A stretch of 6,113 nt of DNA from Burkholderiales bacterium (GCA_030828265.1 JAURCW010000076.1:1-6113); one strand, 5' to 3'. Counted from the first letter of the stretch, positions 1-5,613 are shown. Numbers and translations are program-made. Notes: generated by a model from the letters alone, not told the origin.

Positions 1-5
1 CTCCT
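1..5 (-). promoter_or_regulatory. Possible Shine-Dalgarno of a leftward gene starting outside the window
   Basis: Read on the minus strand, the window ends in GATAGGAG. The AGGAG core lies at 5-1, so a start codon would fall a few bases beyond the left edge. The same octamer GATAGGAG serves as the predicted ribosome binding site of rpmH at 5565-5558. This suggests a minus-strand gene just outside the window, divergent from pdxA. From the usual order around dnaA and parS, mnmG (gidA) is a reasonable guess, but nothing of its coding sequence is visible. Confidence 0.3.
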
Positions 6-32
6 ATCGTTTTTGATAAAACCGGGGGGCAG

Positions 33-48
33 TGTTTCACGTGAAACC
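33..48. promoter_or_regulatory. parS: parS centromere site 1 (15/16 match)
   Basis: TGTTTCACGTGAAACC matches the bacterial chromosomal parS consensus TGTTTCACGTGAAACA at 15 of 16 positions; only the last base differs. parS is the palindromic DNA site bound by the CTP-dependent clamp ParB, which loads and spreads there, so that ParA and SMC/condensin can act on the replication origin. The site lies in non-coding DNA upstream of pdxA, 39 bp (start to start) from a second perfect copy. Runs of G and C flank it (six G at 25-30). Confidence 0.9.
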
Positions 49-71
49 CCCAGACCACCCCTCCGTTTATT

Positions 72-87
72 TGTTTCACGTGAAACA
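72..87. promoter_or_regulatory. parS: parS centromere site 2 (perfect 16-mer)
   Basis: TGTTTCACGTGAAACA is an exact match to the parS consensus. It is extended by one matching base on each side, giving a perfect 18-bp palindrome at 71-88. With the near-perfect copy at 33-48 it makes a tandem ParB-binding locus, expected close to oriC and often close to parAB. Finding it about 5.6 kb from dnaA supports an origin-proximal location. It lies 89 nt upstream of the pdxA start, so ParB spreading could in principle reach that promoter region; this is inference. Confidence 0.95.
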
Positions 88-176
88 AGTCTCGTGGCTG
101 GCTGTAAACCGGTAAGATTCGCATTGTATTTGAATTAGAAGCAAACCCCAACGACAGAGCCTCGAAAGCGGAATTC

Positions 177-1178
177 TTGACTGAGACCTCACGAGTTATA
201 GCCCTAACCATGGGTGACCCCTCGGGCATTGGACCCGAGCTCTGCATCAAAGCATTGCGGCAAGCCCTTGTAGGCTCAACAAAAACAAAACTTAAGCTCT
301 TTGGGGACCTGTCACACCTCCAAGAGGTGAATGCCCTTCTCGGCATGCCGGTGACCCACGCCCACCTGGCCGAAATCACCGAGGACACAGGACCGTTGGG
401 CCCCTACCCCGCCGGAACAGTCGCCCCCAACTCTGGGGAATCCGCCTATCGGGCAATCACCGGGGCAGCACGGGCCTGCCTTTCCGGTCGGGCTCATGCC
501 ATGGTCACCGCGCCCATTCACAAGGAGGCGTTGAATCTAGCCGGTTATAAATGGCCAGGACATACCGAGCTACTTGCCCACTTGGCTTGCCCCGGCTCAC
601 CGCCGCCCGTAAGAATGCTACTGATCAACCATGAACTGCGGGTGCTCTTACACACCATTCATATTCCGCTCAAAGACGTACCGTCTCGCATCACCCCGCA
701 TGACTTGCTCGAGACCATTGAAATCGCCCACCACTGCGGGCACCAGTACGGCCAACCCAGTCCAAAAATCGCTGTAGCAGGCCTCAACCCTCATGCATCC
801 GAGGGCGGGAACATTGGTGACGAAGACATCCGAGTGGTTGCACCAGCCATTAAAGCCGCGCAAGACCGTGGCATTCATGTAACCGGCCCATGGCCGGGCG
901 ACACAATTTTTATGCGCGCACGCATGAGTCCCGACGATATTCATCTCGTTATCGCCCTCTACCACGACCAAGGCCTCATACCCATCAAATACCTCGGCAT
1001 TGACCACGGCGTGAACATTACCCTGGGGCTGCCCTTTGTCCGAACAAGTGTGGATCACGGTACAGCCTTCGACATCGCCCATCAATGGCAAGCAAGCCCA
1101 GCATCTCTACTCGAGGCCATTGATCAAGCGAGGGCCATGGCTCAAGCCCTACCCGCCCAAACCCCTCTATCCTTATAG
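177..1178 (+). CDS. pdxA: 4-hydroxythreonine-4-phosphate dehydrogenase family (PdxA/PdxA2 type)
   Basis: This 333-residue protein is a cytoplasmic NAD-dependent, metal-dependent dehydrogenase family member. PdxA oxidises 4-phosphohydroxy-L-threonine in the DXP-dependent vitamin B6 pathway, and PdxJ takes the product on. Visible motifs are TMGDPSGIGPE (11-21), TAPIHKEA (111-118), GHTE (128-131), H162 in TIHIPLKDV, H206 in GLNPHASEGG, H263 in YHDQG and GVNITLGLPFVRTSVDHGTA (278-297). H162, H206 and H263 align with the three metal-ligand histidines of E. coli PdxA (166, 211, 266), so the enzyme looks active. The TTG start at 177 leaves the usual short lead before the first strand; the next Met is inside the conserved MGDP motif. 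The ribosome site (GCGGA, 168-172) is weak. The TMGDP, IPIKYLG and GTAFDIA wording resembles PdxA2 or Gram-positive PdxA more than classic E. coli PdxA, so the exact substrate (for example D-erythronate/D-threonate 4-phosphate) is open. No DUF1537 kinase lies beside it. Confidence 0.9.
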   Translation: MTETSRVIALTMGDPSGIGPELCIKALRQALVGSTKTKLKLFGDLSHLQEVNALLGMPVTHAHLAEITEDTGPLGPYPAGTVAPNSGESAYRAITGAARACLSGRAHAMVTAPIHKEALNLAGYKWPGHTELLAHLACPGSPPPVRMLLINHELRVLLHTIHIPLKDVPSRITPHDLLETIEIAHHCGHQYGQPSPKIAVAGLNPHASEGGNIGDEDIRVVAPAIKAAQDRGIHVTGPWPGDTIFMRARMSPDDIHLVIALYHDQGLIPIKYLGIDHGVNITLGLPFVRTSVDHGTAFDIAHQWQASPASLLEAIDQARAMAQALPAQTPLSL

Positions 1179-1188
1179 AAAACGTCCC

Positions 1189-1716
1189 GTGCCGCGAAAC
1201 GAAACTCAAGCCCTACCCCGCCTCGCTATTCTTACCACTGGAGGTACCTTTGAAAAACGTTACTTGGAATCCGTAGGAGGCCTTGGTTTTGTTGATACTT
1301 GCCTTGGCGTCCTTACAACTCATGCCCGGCTTGCCTACCGTCCCCGCATCGAAGAGGTCCTGCTTCTCGACAGCCTAGACATGAGCGATAAGGAACGCAA
1401 TCTCATTCTGAAACGCGTGGTCAAAGCAAAAGAAAACCATCTGGTCATTGTTCACGGGACCGACACTATGACCCTCACGGCCCGTACGCTTCAAGACGGC
1501 CTTGGTAAAGATACGAAAAAAACGGTTGTGTTTACCGGAGCCATGGTCCCCGTGGCTCATCAAAACTCCGACGGGGTTTTTAATCTTGGCCTTGCCGTTG
1601 CGGCCTGCCAAGTTGCTGCGCCAGGGGTCTACATCGCGATGTCAGGTAGGGTCTACAAAGCAGACCAAGTCGAAAAGAACTATAGGAAAAAACTCTTCCT
1701 ACCCTCTAAACGTTGA
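1189..1716 (+). CDS. Stand-alone asparaginase N-domain protein (short L-asparaginase-like)
   Basis: This 175-residue protein corresponds only to the N-terminal catalytic domain of type I/II L-asparaginases (about 330 residues), which hydrolyse asparagine to aspartate and ammonia. Visible are TTGGTFEK (16-23), with T17 at the nucleophile position of E. coli AnsB Thr12; a substrate-loop-like DSLDM (61-65); HGTDTM (89-94), with T91/D92 matching Thr89/Asp90; and K111 before TVVFTGAM, matching Lys162. It ends in GVYIAMSGRVYKADQVEKNYRKK, cf. the GVYIAM..V....KN ending I know from free-standing short asparaginases, so it is a natural short form and not a truncation. The GTG start (1189-1191) lies 10 nt after the pdxA stop and gives a lead of about 11 residues before the first strand; the only in-frame ATG upstream (1036) lies deep inside pdxA. 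The ribosome site is weak, so coupling to pdxA is likely. Activity and substrate are not proven. Confidence 0.82.
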   Translation: MPRNETQALPRLAILTTGGTFEKRYLESVGGLGFVDTCLGVLTTHARLAYRPRIEEVLLLDSLDMSDKERNLILKRVVKAKENHLVIVHGTDTMTLTARTLQDGLGKDTKKTVVFTGAMVPVAHQNSDGVFNLGLAVAACQVAAPGVYIAMSGRVYKADQVEKNYRKKLFLPSKR

Positions 1717-1739
1717 ACGGCCGCATAGACTCGCTTTTA

Positions 1740-3113
1740 CTACTTCCCTATACAGAAGCGGCTAAAAATGTCGCCTAACAGATCATCGCTGGTCCGCCGA
1801 CCCAGAATCTCACCAAGCTCGTCTTGCGCAAGTCGAAGGTGTTCTGCCAAAAGCTCCAAGGAATCGAGCCGAAGATATGTCTGCGCCTCCGTAAGCTGAC
1901 CCCGTGCACGAAGCAATGCCTCAAGATGCCGTTGTCGAGCTGAGAAAAGACTCGCCCCTTCAGCCTGATCCTTCGTGGCAAAAGAAATAATAGCCTGTGT
2001 CAAGGCATCGAGCCCCTGCCCCGTTCGAGCAGAAACACAAAAACAAGGGACTTGCTGCACCTTTGGGTTCAGCGAGAAATCAGGCTTTAAGTCCCATTTA
2101 TTCACCACTCGCCAAACCTCGGTACCTTCAGCAGCATTTTGCTGACACTCTTTAAACAAGCCCTTGTTATCTCCTAGGGTTTGAATATCCTCAACAAAAA
2201 GAACGAGATCTGCCGTTTTTAACGACTGCCAACTTCGTTCAATGCCAAGCTGCTCAACATGCTCCGCAGATGCTCGAAGCCCAGCTGTATCGGTTAAAAG
2301 AAAATGGACACCCTGGACGGACAGCTCTTCTGTAAGTCGATCTCTCGTGGTCCCCGGCTGGTCCGAAACAATCGCCACTTCGTCCTGGCTTAAAGCGTTC
2401 ATGAGTGAGGACTTGCCCGCGTTTGGGCTTCCCAAGAGAACAACTCGGCAGCCCTCTTTTAACCGCAATCCGGACTCAACGCTACGAAGAACGTCATCAA
2501 CGCCTCGAAAAACAGACTCCATTCGCTGCGCCAGGCTCTGCTCAAGCTCGAGGCCATCAATGTCCTCATCAGAAAAGTCCAAATGGGCCTCCACGAGCAC
2601 ACGAAAATCGACAAGCTGAGCCTGAAGATGATGAATTGTTTCGCTGAAAAGACCCGCTAAAGACCGGACAGCGGCCTTAAGGCTTCTCGACGACTGAGAT
2701 TCAATAATGTCCGCCACGGCCTCGGCCTGAACAAGATCGAGGCGATCATTAAGAAATGCTCTTTGCGTAAACTCACCCGCATAAGCAAGCCTGATGGGAT
2801 GTGTCGGGCTGGACGCGTCAAGACAGGCTTGAAGCAAGGCACGAGGGGCAGCACGCCCCCCGTGACCCTGAAGCTCAAGGCTGTCTTCTCCTGTAAATGA
2901 TCGCGGCCCACGGAAAAAAAGGGCGAGCCCCTCATCAAGAGGCTCCCCTTTTATTGACCGAAAGACTGAAAAAACTGCCCGGCGATCAGGCAAGCGCCTA
3001 CCCGTTAACTTCTCTCCAAGCCAGTAGGCCGAGGGCCCCGAAACCCTCACGATACCGATTGCTCCCTGACAATCCCCCGTTGCAATTGCAACGATGGTGT
3101 CTTTAGGCGGCAT
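1740..3113 (-). CDS. mnmE: tRNA uridine-5-carboxymethylaminomethyl modification GTPase MnmE
   Basis: This 457-residue protein (E. coli: 454) works with MnmG to install cmnm5/nm5 groups on wobble U34 of certain tRNAs, using methylene-tetrahydrofolate, GTP hydrolysis and a C-terminal Cys. Domains in order are the folate-binding N-terminal domain (about 1-120, starting DTIVAIAT), a helical domain, and a GTPase domain inserted at about 218-380. The last has G1 GSPNAGKSS (228-236), G2 TTRD (255-258), G3 DTAG (275-278), G4 NKWD (338-341) and SAR (361-363). The helical domain then resumes and ends in the invariant CIGK (454-457). The ATG at 3113 has a good AAGAGG site 4 nt upstream and overlaps the yidC end by 11 nt, making it the last gene of the minus-strand operon. 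Its partner mnmG is not next to it: the convergent asparaginase gene ends 23 nt away. All key residues are present. Confidence 0.98.
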   Translation of the reverse strand: MPPKDTIVAIATGDCQGAIGIVRVSGPSAYWLGEKLTGRRLPDRRAVFSVFRSIKGEPLDEGLALFFRGPRSFTGEDSLELQGHGGRAAPRALLQACLDASSPTHPIRLAYAGEFTQRAFLNDRLDLVQAEAVADIIESQSSRSLKAAVRSLAGLFSETIHHLQAQLVDFRVLVEAHLDFSDEDIDGLELEQSLAQRMESVFRGVDDVLRSVESGLRLKEGCRVVLLGSPNAGKSSLMNALSQDEVAIVSDQPGTTRDRLTEELSVQGVHFLLTDTAGLRASAEHVEQLGIERSWQSLKTADLVLFVEDIQTLGDNKGLFKECQQNAAEGTEVWRVVNKWDLKPDFSLNPKVQQVPCFCVSARTGQGLDALTQAIISFATKDQAEGASLFSARQRHLEALLRARGQLTEAQTYLRLDSLELLAEHLRLAQDELGEILGRRTSDDLLGDIFSRFCIGK

Positions 3114-4791
3114 TAAACCTCTTTGTAATCACCCATTGCTGAGCAATCGAAACAAGATTGTTCACAAGCCAATAAAGCACCAAGCCCGCCGGGAAGAAGA
3201 AAAAGAATACTGAGAAAATAAGTGGCATGAACATCATCACCTTCGCCTGCACTGGGTCTGGCGGGGGCGGGTTCAGCTTAGTCTGAATGAACATCGTAAT
3301 CGCCATCACGATAGGCAAAATATAAAAAGGATCCGGATGCGAGAGGTCGTCAATCCAGAGAATCCACGGTGCATTGCGCATCTCTACGCTTGCGAGCAAG
3401 ACCCAATACAGCGCAATAAACACAGGGATCTGGATAAGAATAGGTAGACAGCCCCCCAAAGGATTGATCTTTTCATTCTTATACAACTCCATCATGGCCT
3501 GGTTCATCTTGGCCTTGTCGTTGATATAGCGCTCACGAATCTGTACGAGGCGTGGGGATACAGCCTTCATCTTGGCCATTGATCGATAGCTTGCCGCGGA
3601 AAGCGGGTAGAAAATTAGTTTAATAATTAGGGTGAGTAGAACAATGGCCCAGCCCCAGTTGTTCACCAGTTTGTGCAGTTGCTCCAACAACCAATAAATG
3701 GGCTTGGCTAAAAACGTTAGCCAGCCATAATCCACTACCAGATCAAGGCCGGGGGCAAGCGCTTCAAGCACGCGTTGCTCTTGAGGCCCCACATACAAAA
3801 CAGCCTCATGGGTCTGTTGGGCGCCCGGAGCAATGGTTTGAATAGGCTGAATCATCCCCACTGCAAAAAGGCCCTCACCTACCTTGCGCGAAAAGAACTC
3901 TCGAACTCGATCGTTACCCAGCACCCAAGCCGACACAAAGTAATGCTGAATGAACCCTACCCAACCGTCCGAGGCCGTTTTGACATGCGACTGATTGTTT
4001 TTTTCAATCTCTGAAAAACTAACCTTTTGAAACTTCCCCTGATCTGTGTAAAGCGCTGGGCCTGTATAGGTCATATAAAACGAACTCTCTCCCGGCGGTG
4101 GGCGATCGTTTCTTAAAAGCTGGTAGTAAATGGACGGCGTAATGGCATCGGCACCTGTATTCACAATGATGTGCTCAACCCTTACCTGATGCCCTGATTC
4201 ACCAAGTGATATCGATTTAAGTAACTTCACACCACCCGATTCGGCCACAAGCCGAAGCTCTCGCTCAGGGTTTTGACCCCCCTGCAACGGGAGGCGCTCG
4301 AAAAGAATAGTGTGATTCGGAGGACTAACGCCACCAGGCGTCGCAAAGACAAGCCCTGTCTGAGCCTCGTAACGAGAATCAACGCCGTCATCAAAAAGAC
4401 GTACAAACCCCCCTGAATAATCGTCCGACTGCTGAGATAGAAGGGTGGCCTTCACTATGCGCCCGCCGGACGAATCAATAACAAGCTCAAGATCCCGATT
4501 TTTAATAACAATACGATCGCCAGCCGAAAGCGTCGACATTGCTGTAATAGAGGCATCGGTTGGAGCAAGCGCCTGTTCTGGCTTGAGCGAGGGCTGTGGA
4601 ATTGTGGCGTCGGCCTCCGAGCGAGTTGCTGAATCACTACCAGCTGCCGGTGGAACACCTGTTGGGGACTGAACGGAGGAACCCGCAGCCTCATCTGCCT
4701 GTCCCGTCGTGGACTGCCTCATCCAGGCGTCCCACAGCAAAAACAACGAAACCATAAAGACAATTAACAAAATTGAGCGGCGCGTATCCAT
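3103..4791 (-). CDS. yidC: Membrane protein insertase YidC
   Basis: This 562-residue inner-membrane insertase of the YidC/Oxa1/Alb3 family inserts and folds membrane proteins alone or with SecYEG. TM1 is at about 6-23 (SILLIVFMVSLFLLW). A Pro/Ser/Ala-rich linker (about 25-90) follows, then the periplasmic beta domain (about 91-345) and the conserved core with TM segments at about 352-369, 377-397, 447-468, 488-504 and 519-550. The core shows YPLSAASYRSMAKMK, NPLGGCLPILIQIP and FPAGLVLYW. K391 lies where E. coli has the groove Arg366. I chose the ATG at 4791 because it gives the standard MDTRRS start 7 nt after yidD, with AAGGG 11 nt upstream. A start at 4845 would add 18 residues read out of frame through yidD. 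The gene is probably translationally coupled to yidD and overlaps mnmE by 11 nt. Confidence 0.98.
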   Translation of the reverse strand: MDTRRSILLIVFMVSLFLLWDAWMRQSTTGQADEAAGSSVQSPTGVPPAAGSDSATRSEADATIPQPSLKPEQALAPTDASITAMSTLSAGDRIVIKNRDLELVIDSSGGRIVKATLLSQQSDDYSGGFVRLFDDGVDSRYEAQTGLVFATPGGVSPPNHTILFERLPLQGGQNPERELRLVAESGGVKLLKSISLGESGHQVRVEHIIVNTGADAITPSIYYQLLRNDRPPPGESSFYMTYTGPALYTDQGKFQKVSFSEIEKNNQSHVKTASDGWVGFIQHYFVSAWVLGNDRVREFFSRKVGEGLFAVGMIQPIQTIAPGAQQTHEAVLYVGPQEQRVLEALAPGLDLVVDYGWLTFLAKPIYWLLEQLHKLVNNWGWAIVLLTLIIKLIFYPLSAASYRSMAKMKAVSPRLVQIRERYINDKAKMNQAMMELYKNEKINPLGGCLPILIQIPVFIALYWVLLASVEMRNAPWILWIDDLSHPDPFYILPIVMAITMFIQTKLNPPPPDPVQAKVMMFMPLIFSVFFFFFPAGLVLYWLVNNLVSIAQQWVITKRFNAA

Positions 4792-4798
4792 AGCCAGA

Positions 4799-5041
4799 TT
4801 AACCCTTGATAACTTGTGCAGGAAATGCCTCGGGAACTGGGTCATAGCCAGACCCCCCCCCAGGACGACATCGACACAGACGAAAAGCTGTTAGACGAGT
4901 CGCTGTAAAAAGACTGTGCCTTTGATAAGACTCAATGGCGTAATCTGAACAGGACGGAAAAAAACGACAACGGGGTCCGATAACGAGCCGAATCGACAAC
5001 TGGTAGCCTCGAATGAGAAAGCAAATAAGTCGATTCATCAT
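4799..5041 (-). CDS. yidD: Membrane protein insertion efficiency factor YidD
   Basis: This 80-residue protein (E. coli: 85) is a small membrane-associated factor that assists YidC-dependent insertion. Family signatures are an amphipathic N-terminus with RGYQLSIRLVIGP, CRFFPSCSDYAIES (25-38) and C-terminal GYDPVP (65-70), with Cys25, Cys31, Cys56 and Cys58. The ATG start overlaps the rnpA stop as ATGA (5041-5038), a classic coupling arrangement; the second codon is also ATG. The stop is 7 nt before yidC. One oddity is that the usual CHP.xPGG segment reads CRPGGGSG: the His is replaced by Arg and three Gly codons come from an uninterrupted run of nine G (4861-4853). The conserved DPVP lies in the same frame after the run, so nine G is the in-frame, intact form. 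Confidence 0.96.
   Translation of the reverse strand: MMNRLICFLIRGYQLSIRLVIGPRCRFFPSCSDYAIESYQRHSLFTATRLTAFRLCRCRPGGGSGYDPVPEAFPAQVIKG
4853..4861 (-). repeat. Nine-G homopolymer inside yidD
   Basis: Nine consecutive C on the plus strand (G9 in the yidD message) encode Gly61-Gly63 of YidD. G/C tracts of this length are known slippage sites in phase-variable genes. Reading on by hand, eight G would pass into the frame of yidC with no stop before its ATG, giving an in-frame YidD-YidC fusion of about 645 residues. Ten G would give Val-Trp-Leu and a TGA, a 66-residue YidD. Whether the length really varies cannot be seen here. Confidence 0.85.
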
Positions 5042-5400
5042 GAGACTACTGAACCACCCTCTCGTAAGAAAACCAATGCTCTTAACTCTCGGTAAGCCTT
5101 CTTCTTGGTATCAAAACCAATGGCAGGAAGCTTGTGGGTTACACGAAGGAGGTACGCACCCCCGGTTACCTTGTTCTGACAACTGGCTTGACGCAACATT
5201 TCATTGAACCAACGCCGAATAAGGTTTCTGTCAACAGACCGCTTTACGAGACGTTTAGGAATAATAAAACCAACAAAAACTGAACCAGGTTCTGTTTCTT
5301 TAAAGTGAAGACTTGCCCACGTTGACCGTCGAATAGGTCTTATCTCAAGAAGTCCTTTAAAACCCGGGCCCTTTGAAAGCGGTAACAGCAATAGCCCCAA
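5038..5400 (-). CDS. rnpA: Ribonuclease P protein component
   Basis: This roughly 120-residue basic protein is the protein subunit of RNase P, which helps the catalytic RNA remove 5' leaders from pre-tRNA. The signature is the RNR motif region at about 48-70: IIPKRLVKRSVDRNLIRRW, with Arg/Asn/Arg in the expected spacing. The GFKGLLEIRPIRRS part (13-26) fits the N-terminal strand and helix of the family, and length is normal. No ATG is available: the frame is closed by a TGA at 5409-5407, and the first usable codon is TTG at 5400, with another TTG at 5391 (117 residues). AGG at 5405-5403 is too close to the first but about 11 nt from the second, so the start is uncertain by three residues. The gene lies 14 nt after rpmH and overlaps yidD by 4 nt. 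A weak TTG start would keep RnpA far below RpmH from the same message; this is inference. Confidence 0.95.
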   Translation of the reverse strand: MGLLLLPLSKGPGFKGLLEIRPIRRSTWASLHFKETEPGSVFVGFIIPKRLVKRSVDRNLIRRWFNEMLRQASCQNKVTGGAYLLRVTHKLPAIGFDTKKKAYRELRALVFLREGGSVVS

Positions 5401-5414
5401 AACCTGTCAAAAGC

Positions 5415-5549
5415 TTAGACTGCTAAACGATGCCGACCTTTAGCTCGCCGTGATCGGATCACCGCACGACCACCGCGTGTTTTCATTCGAACTAAAAATC
5501 CGTGCGTTCGTTTACGACGAACGACGGATGGCTGATATGTACGCTTCAT
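5415..5549 (-). CDS. rpmH: 50S ribosomal protein L34 (bL34)
   Basis: This 44-residue, very basic protein is too short for most gene finders but unmistakable. It opens MKRTYQPS, continues through [12 protein letters not shown] and [19 protein letters not shown], and ends with TAA at 5417-5415. Bacterial L34 is usually 44-47 residues, so it is complete. It binds 23S rRNA in the large subunit. The ATG at 5549 has a strong AGGAG site (5562-5558) 8 nt upstream. It is the first gene of the minus-strand operon rpmH-rnpA-yidD-yidC-mnmE and is divergent from dnaA, the usual arrangement beside bacterial origins. Confidence 0.99.
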   Translation of the reverse strand: MKRTYQPSVVRRKRTHGFLVRMKTRGGRAVIRSRRAKGRHRLAV

Positions 5550-5557
5550 GAGAAGGA

Positions 5558-5562
5558 CTCCT
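5558..5562 (-). promoter_or_regulatory. rpmH ribosome binding site
   Basis: AGGAG on the minus strand, 8 nt before the rpmH ATG, is the strongest Shine-Dalgarno in the window. This fits the high expression expected of a ribosomal protein and contrasts with the weak site and TTG codon of rnpA directly downstream. Confidence 0.85.
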
Positions 5563-5574
5563 ATCTTAATAAGA

Positions 5575-5606
5575 AAAGCCCTCTATCTTAGCACTCAAGG
5601 GGCTTT
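5575..5606. repeat. Inverted repeat spanning the rpmH -10 region
   Basis: AAAGCCC (5575-5581) and GGGCTTT (5600-5606) form a perfect 7-bp inverted repeat with an 18-nt spacer. The predicted minus-strand -10 of rpmH (5585-5590) lies inside the spacer. The long loop and lack of a following T run argue against an intrinsic terminator. It may be an operator-like site, or chance. Confidence 0.45.
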
Positions 5607-5613
5607 CAATCAA
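5585..5613 (-). promoter_or_regulatory. Predicted sigma70-type promoter of the rpmH operon
   Basis: On the minus strand, TTGATT (5613-5608, -35) and TAAGAT (5590-5585, -10) are separated by exactly 17 nt; each matches its consensus at 4 of 6 positions. Transcription would start near 5578, leaving a leader of about 28 nt with AGGAG before the rpmH ATG. No promoter was evident within the tight downstream genes, so this probably drives all five. Confidence 0.55.

Larger units (their letters stand above)
1..176. other. Intergenic region with parS sites, upstream of pdxA
   Basis: No gene is supported here. The stretch contains the two parS sites and, at the far left, a minus-strand Shine-Dalgarno-like sequence. 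No DnaA box of the TTATNCACA form was found on either strand. TAAGAT at 113-118 could be a -10 element for pdxA, but I could not pair it with a convincing -35, so no promoter is called. The pdxA reading frame is open from 108 to 176, back to a TAA at 105-107, but contains no ATG, GTG, TTG or CTG codon before 177. Confidence 0.7.

Noticed and set aside
33..87. The two CACGTG palindromes as ordinary regulator operators
   Set aside because: The match extends over the full 16-bp parS consensus, far beyond the CACGTG core, and the location near dnaA fits parS.
108..176. An N-terminal extension of pdxA
   Set aside because: The frame is open but contains only ATT as a possible start, and the family has no such extension.
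648..1091. A 147-residue minus-strand open frame opposite pdxA
   Set aside because: It lies entirely inside the strongly conserved pdxA coding sequence, with no recognisable domain; it is a shadow of pdxA codon use.
1036..1188. An upstream ATG start for the asparaginase gene at 1036
   Set aside because: It lies deep inside pdxA and adds 51 residues with no family resemblance. The GTG at 1189 gives the normal N-terminus.
1189..1716. Asparaginase as a truncated pseudogene
   Set aside because: Its C-terminal residues match the natural ending of short asparaginase-domain proteins, all catalytic positions are kept, and no leftover C-domain sequence follows; mnmE begins its 3' end 23 nt later.
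1717..1762. A bidirectional terminator between the asparaginase gene and mnmE
   Set aside because: Only 5-bp complementary stretches (GCCGC/GCGGC, CGCTT/AAGCG) with long loops were found, and no T run follows a GC-rich stem.
4792..4845. A longer yidC starting at ATG 4845 (580 residues)
   Set aside because: The extra 18 residues are yidD sequence read in another frame. The family N-terminus begins at MDTRRS (4791), right before TM1.
5575..5606. The inverted repeat as an intrinsic terminator
   Set aside because: The stem is 7 bp with an 18-nt loop, has no U tract, and overlaps a promoter at the start of the operon, where a terminator makes little sense.
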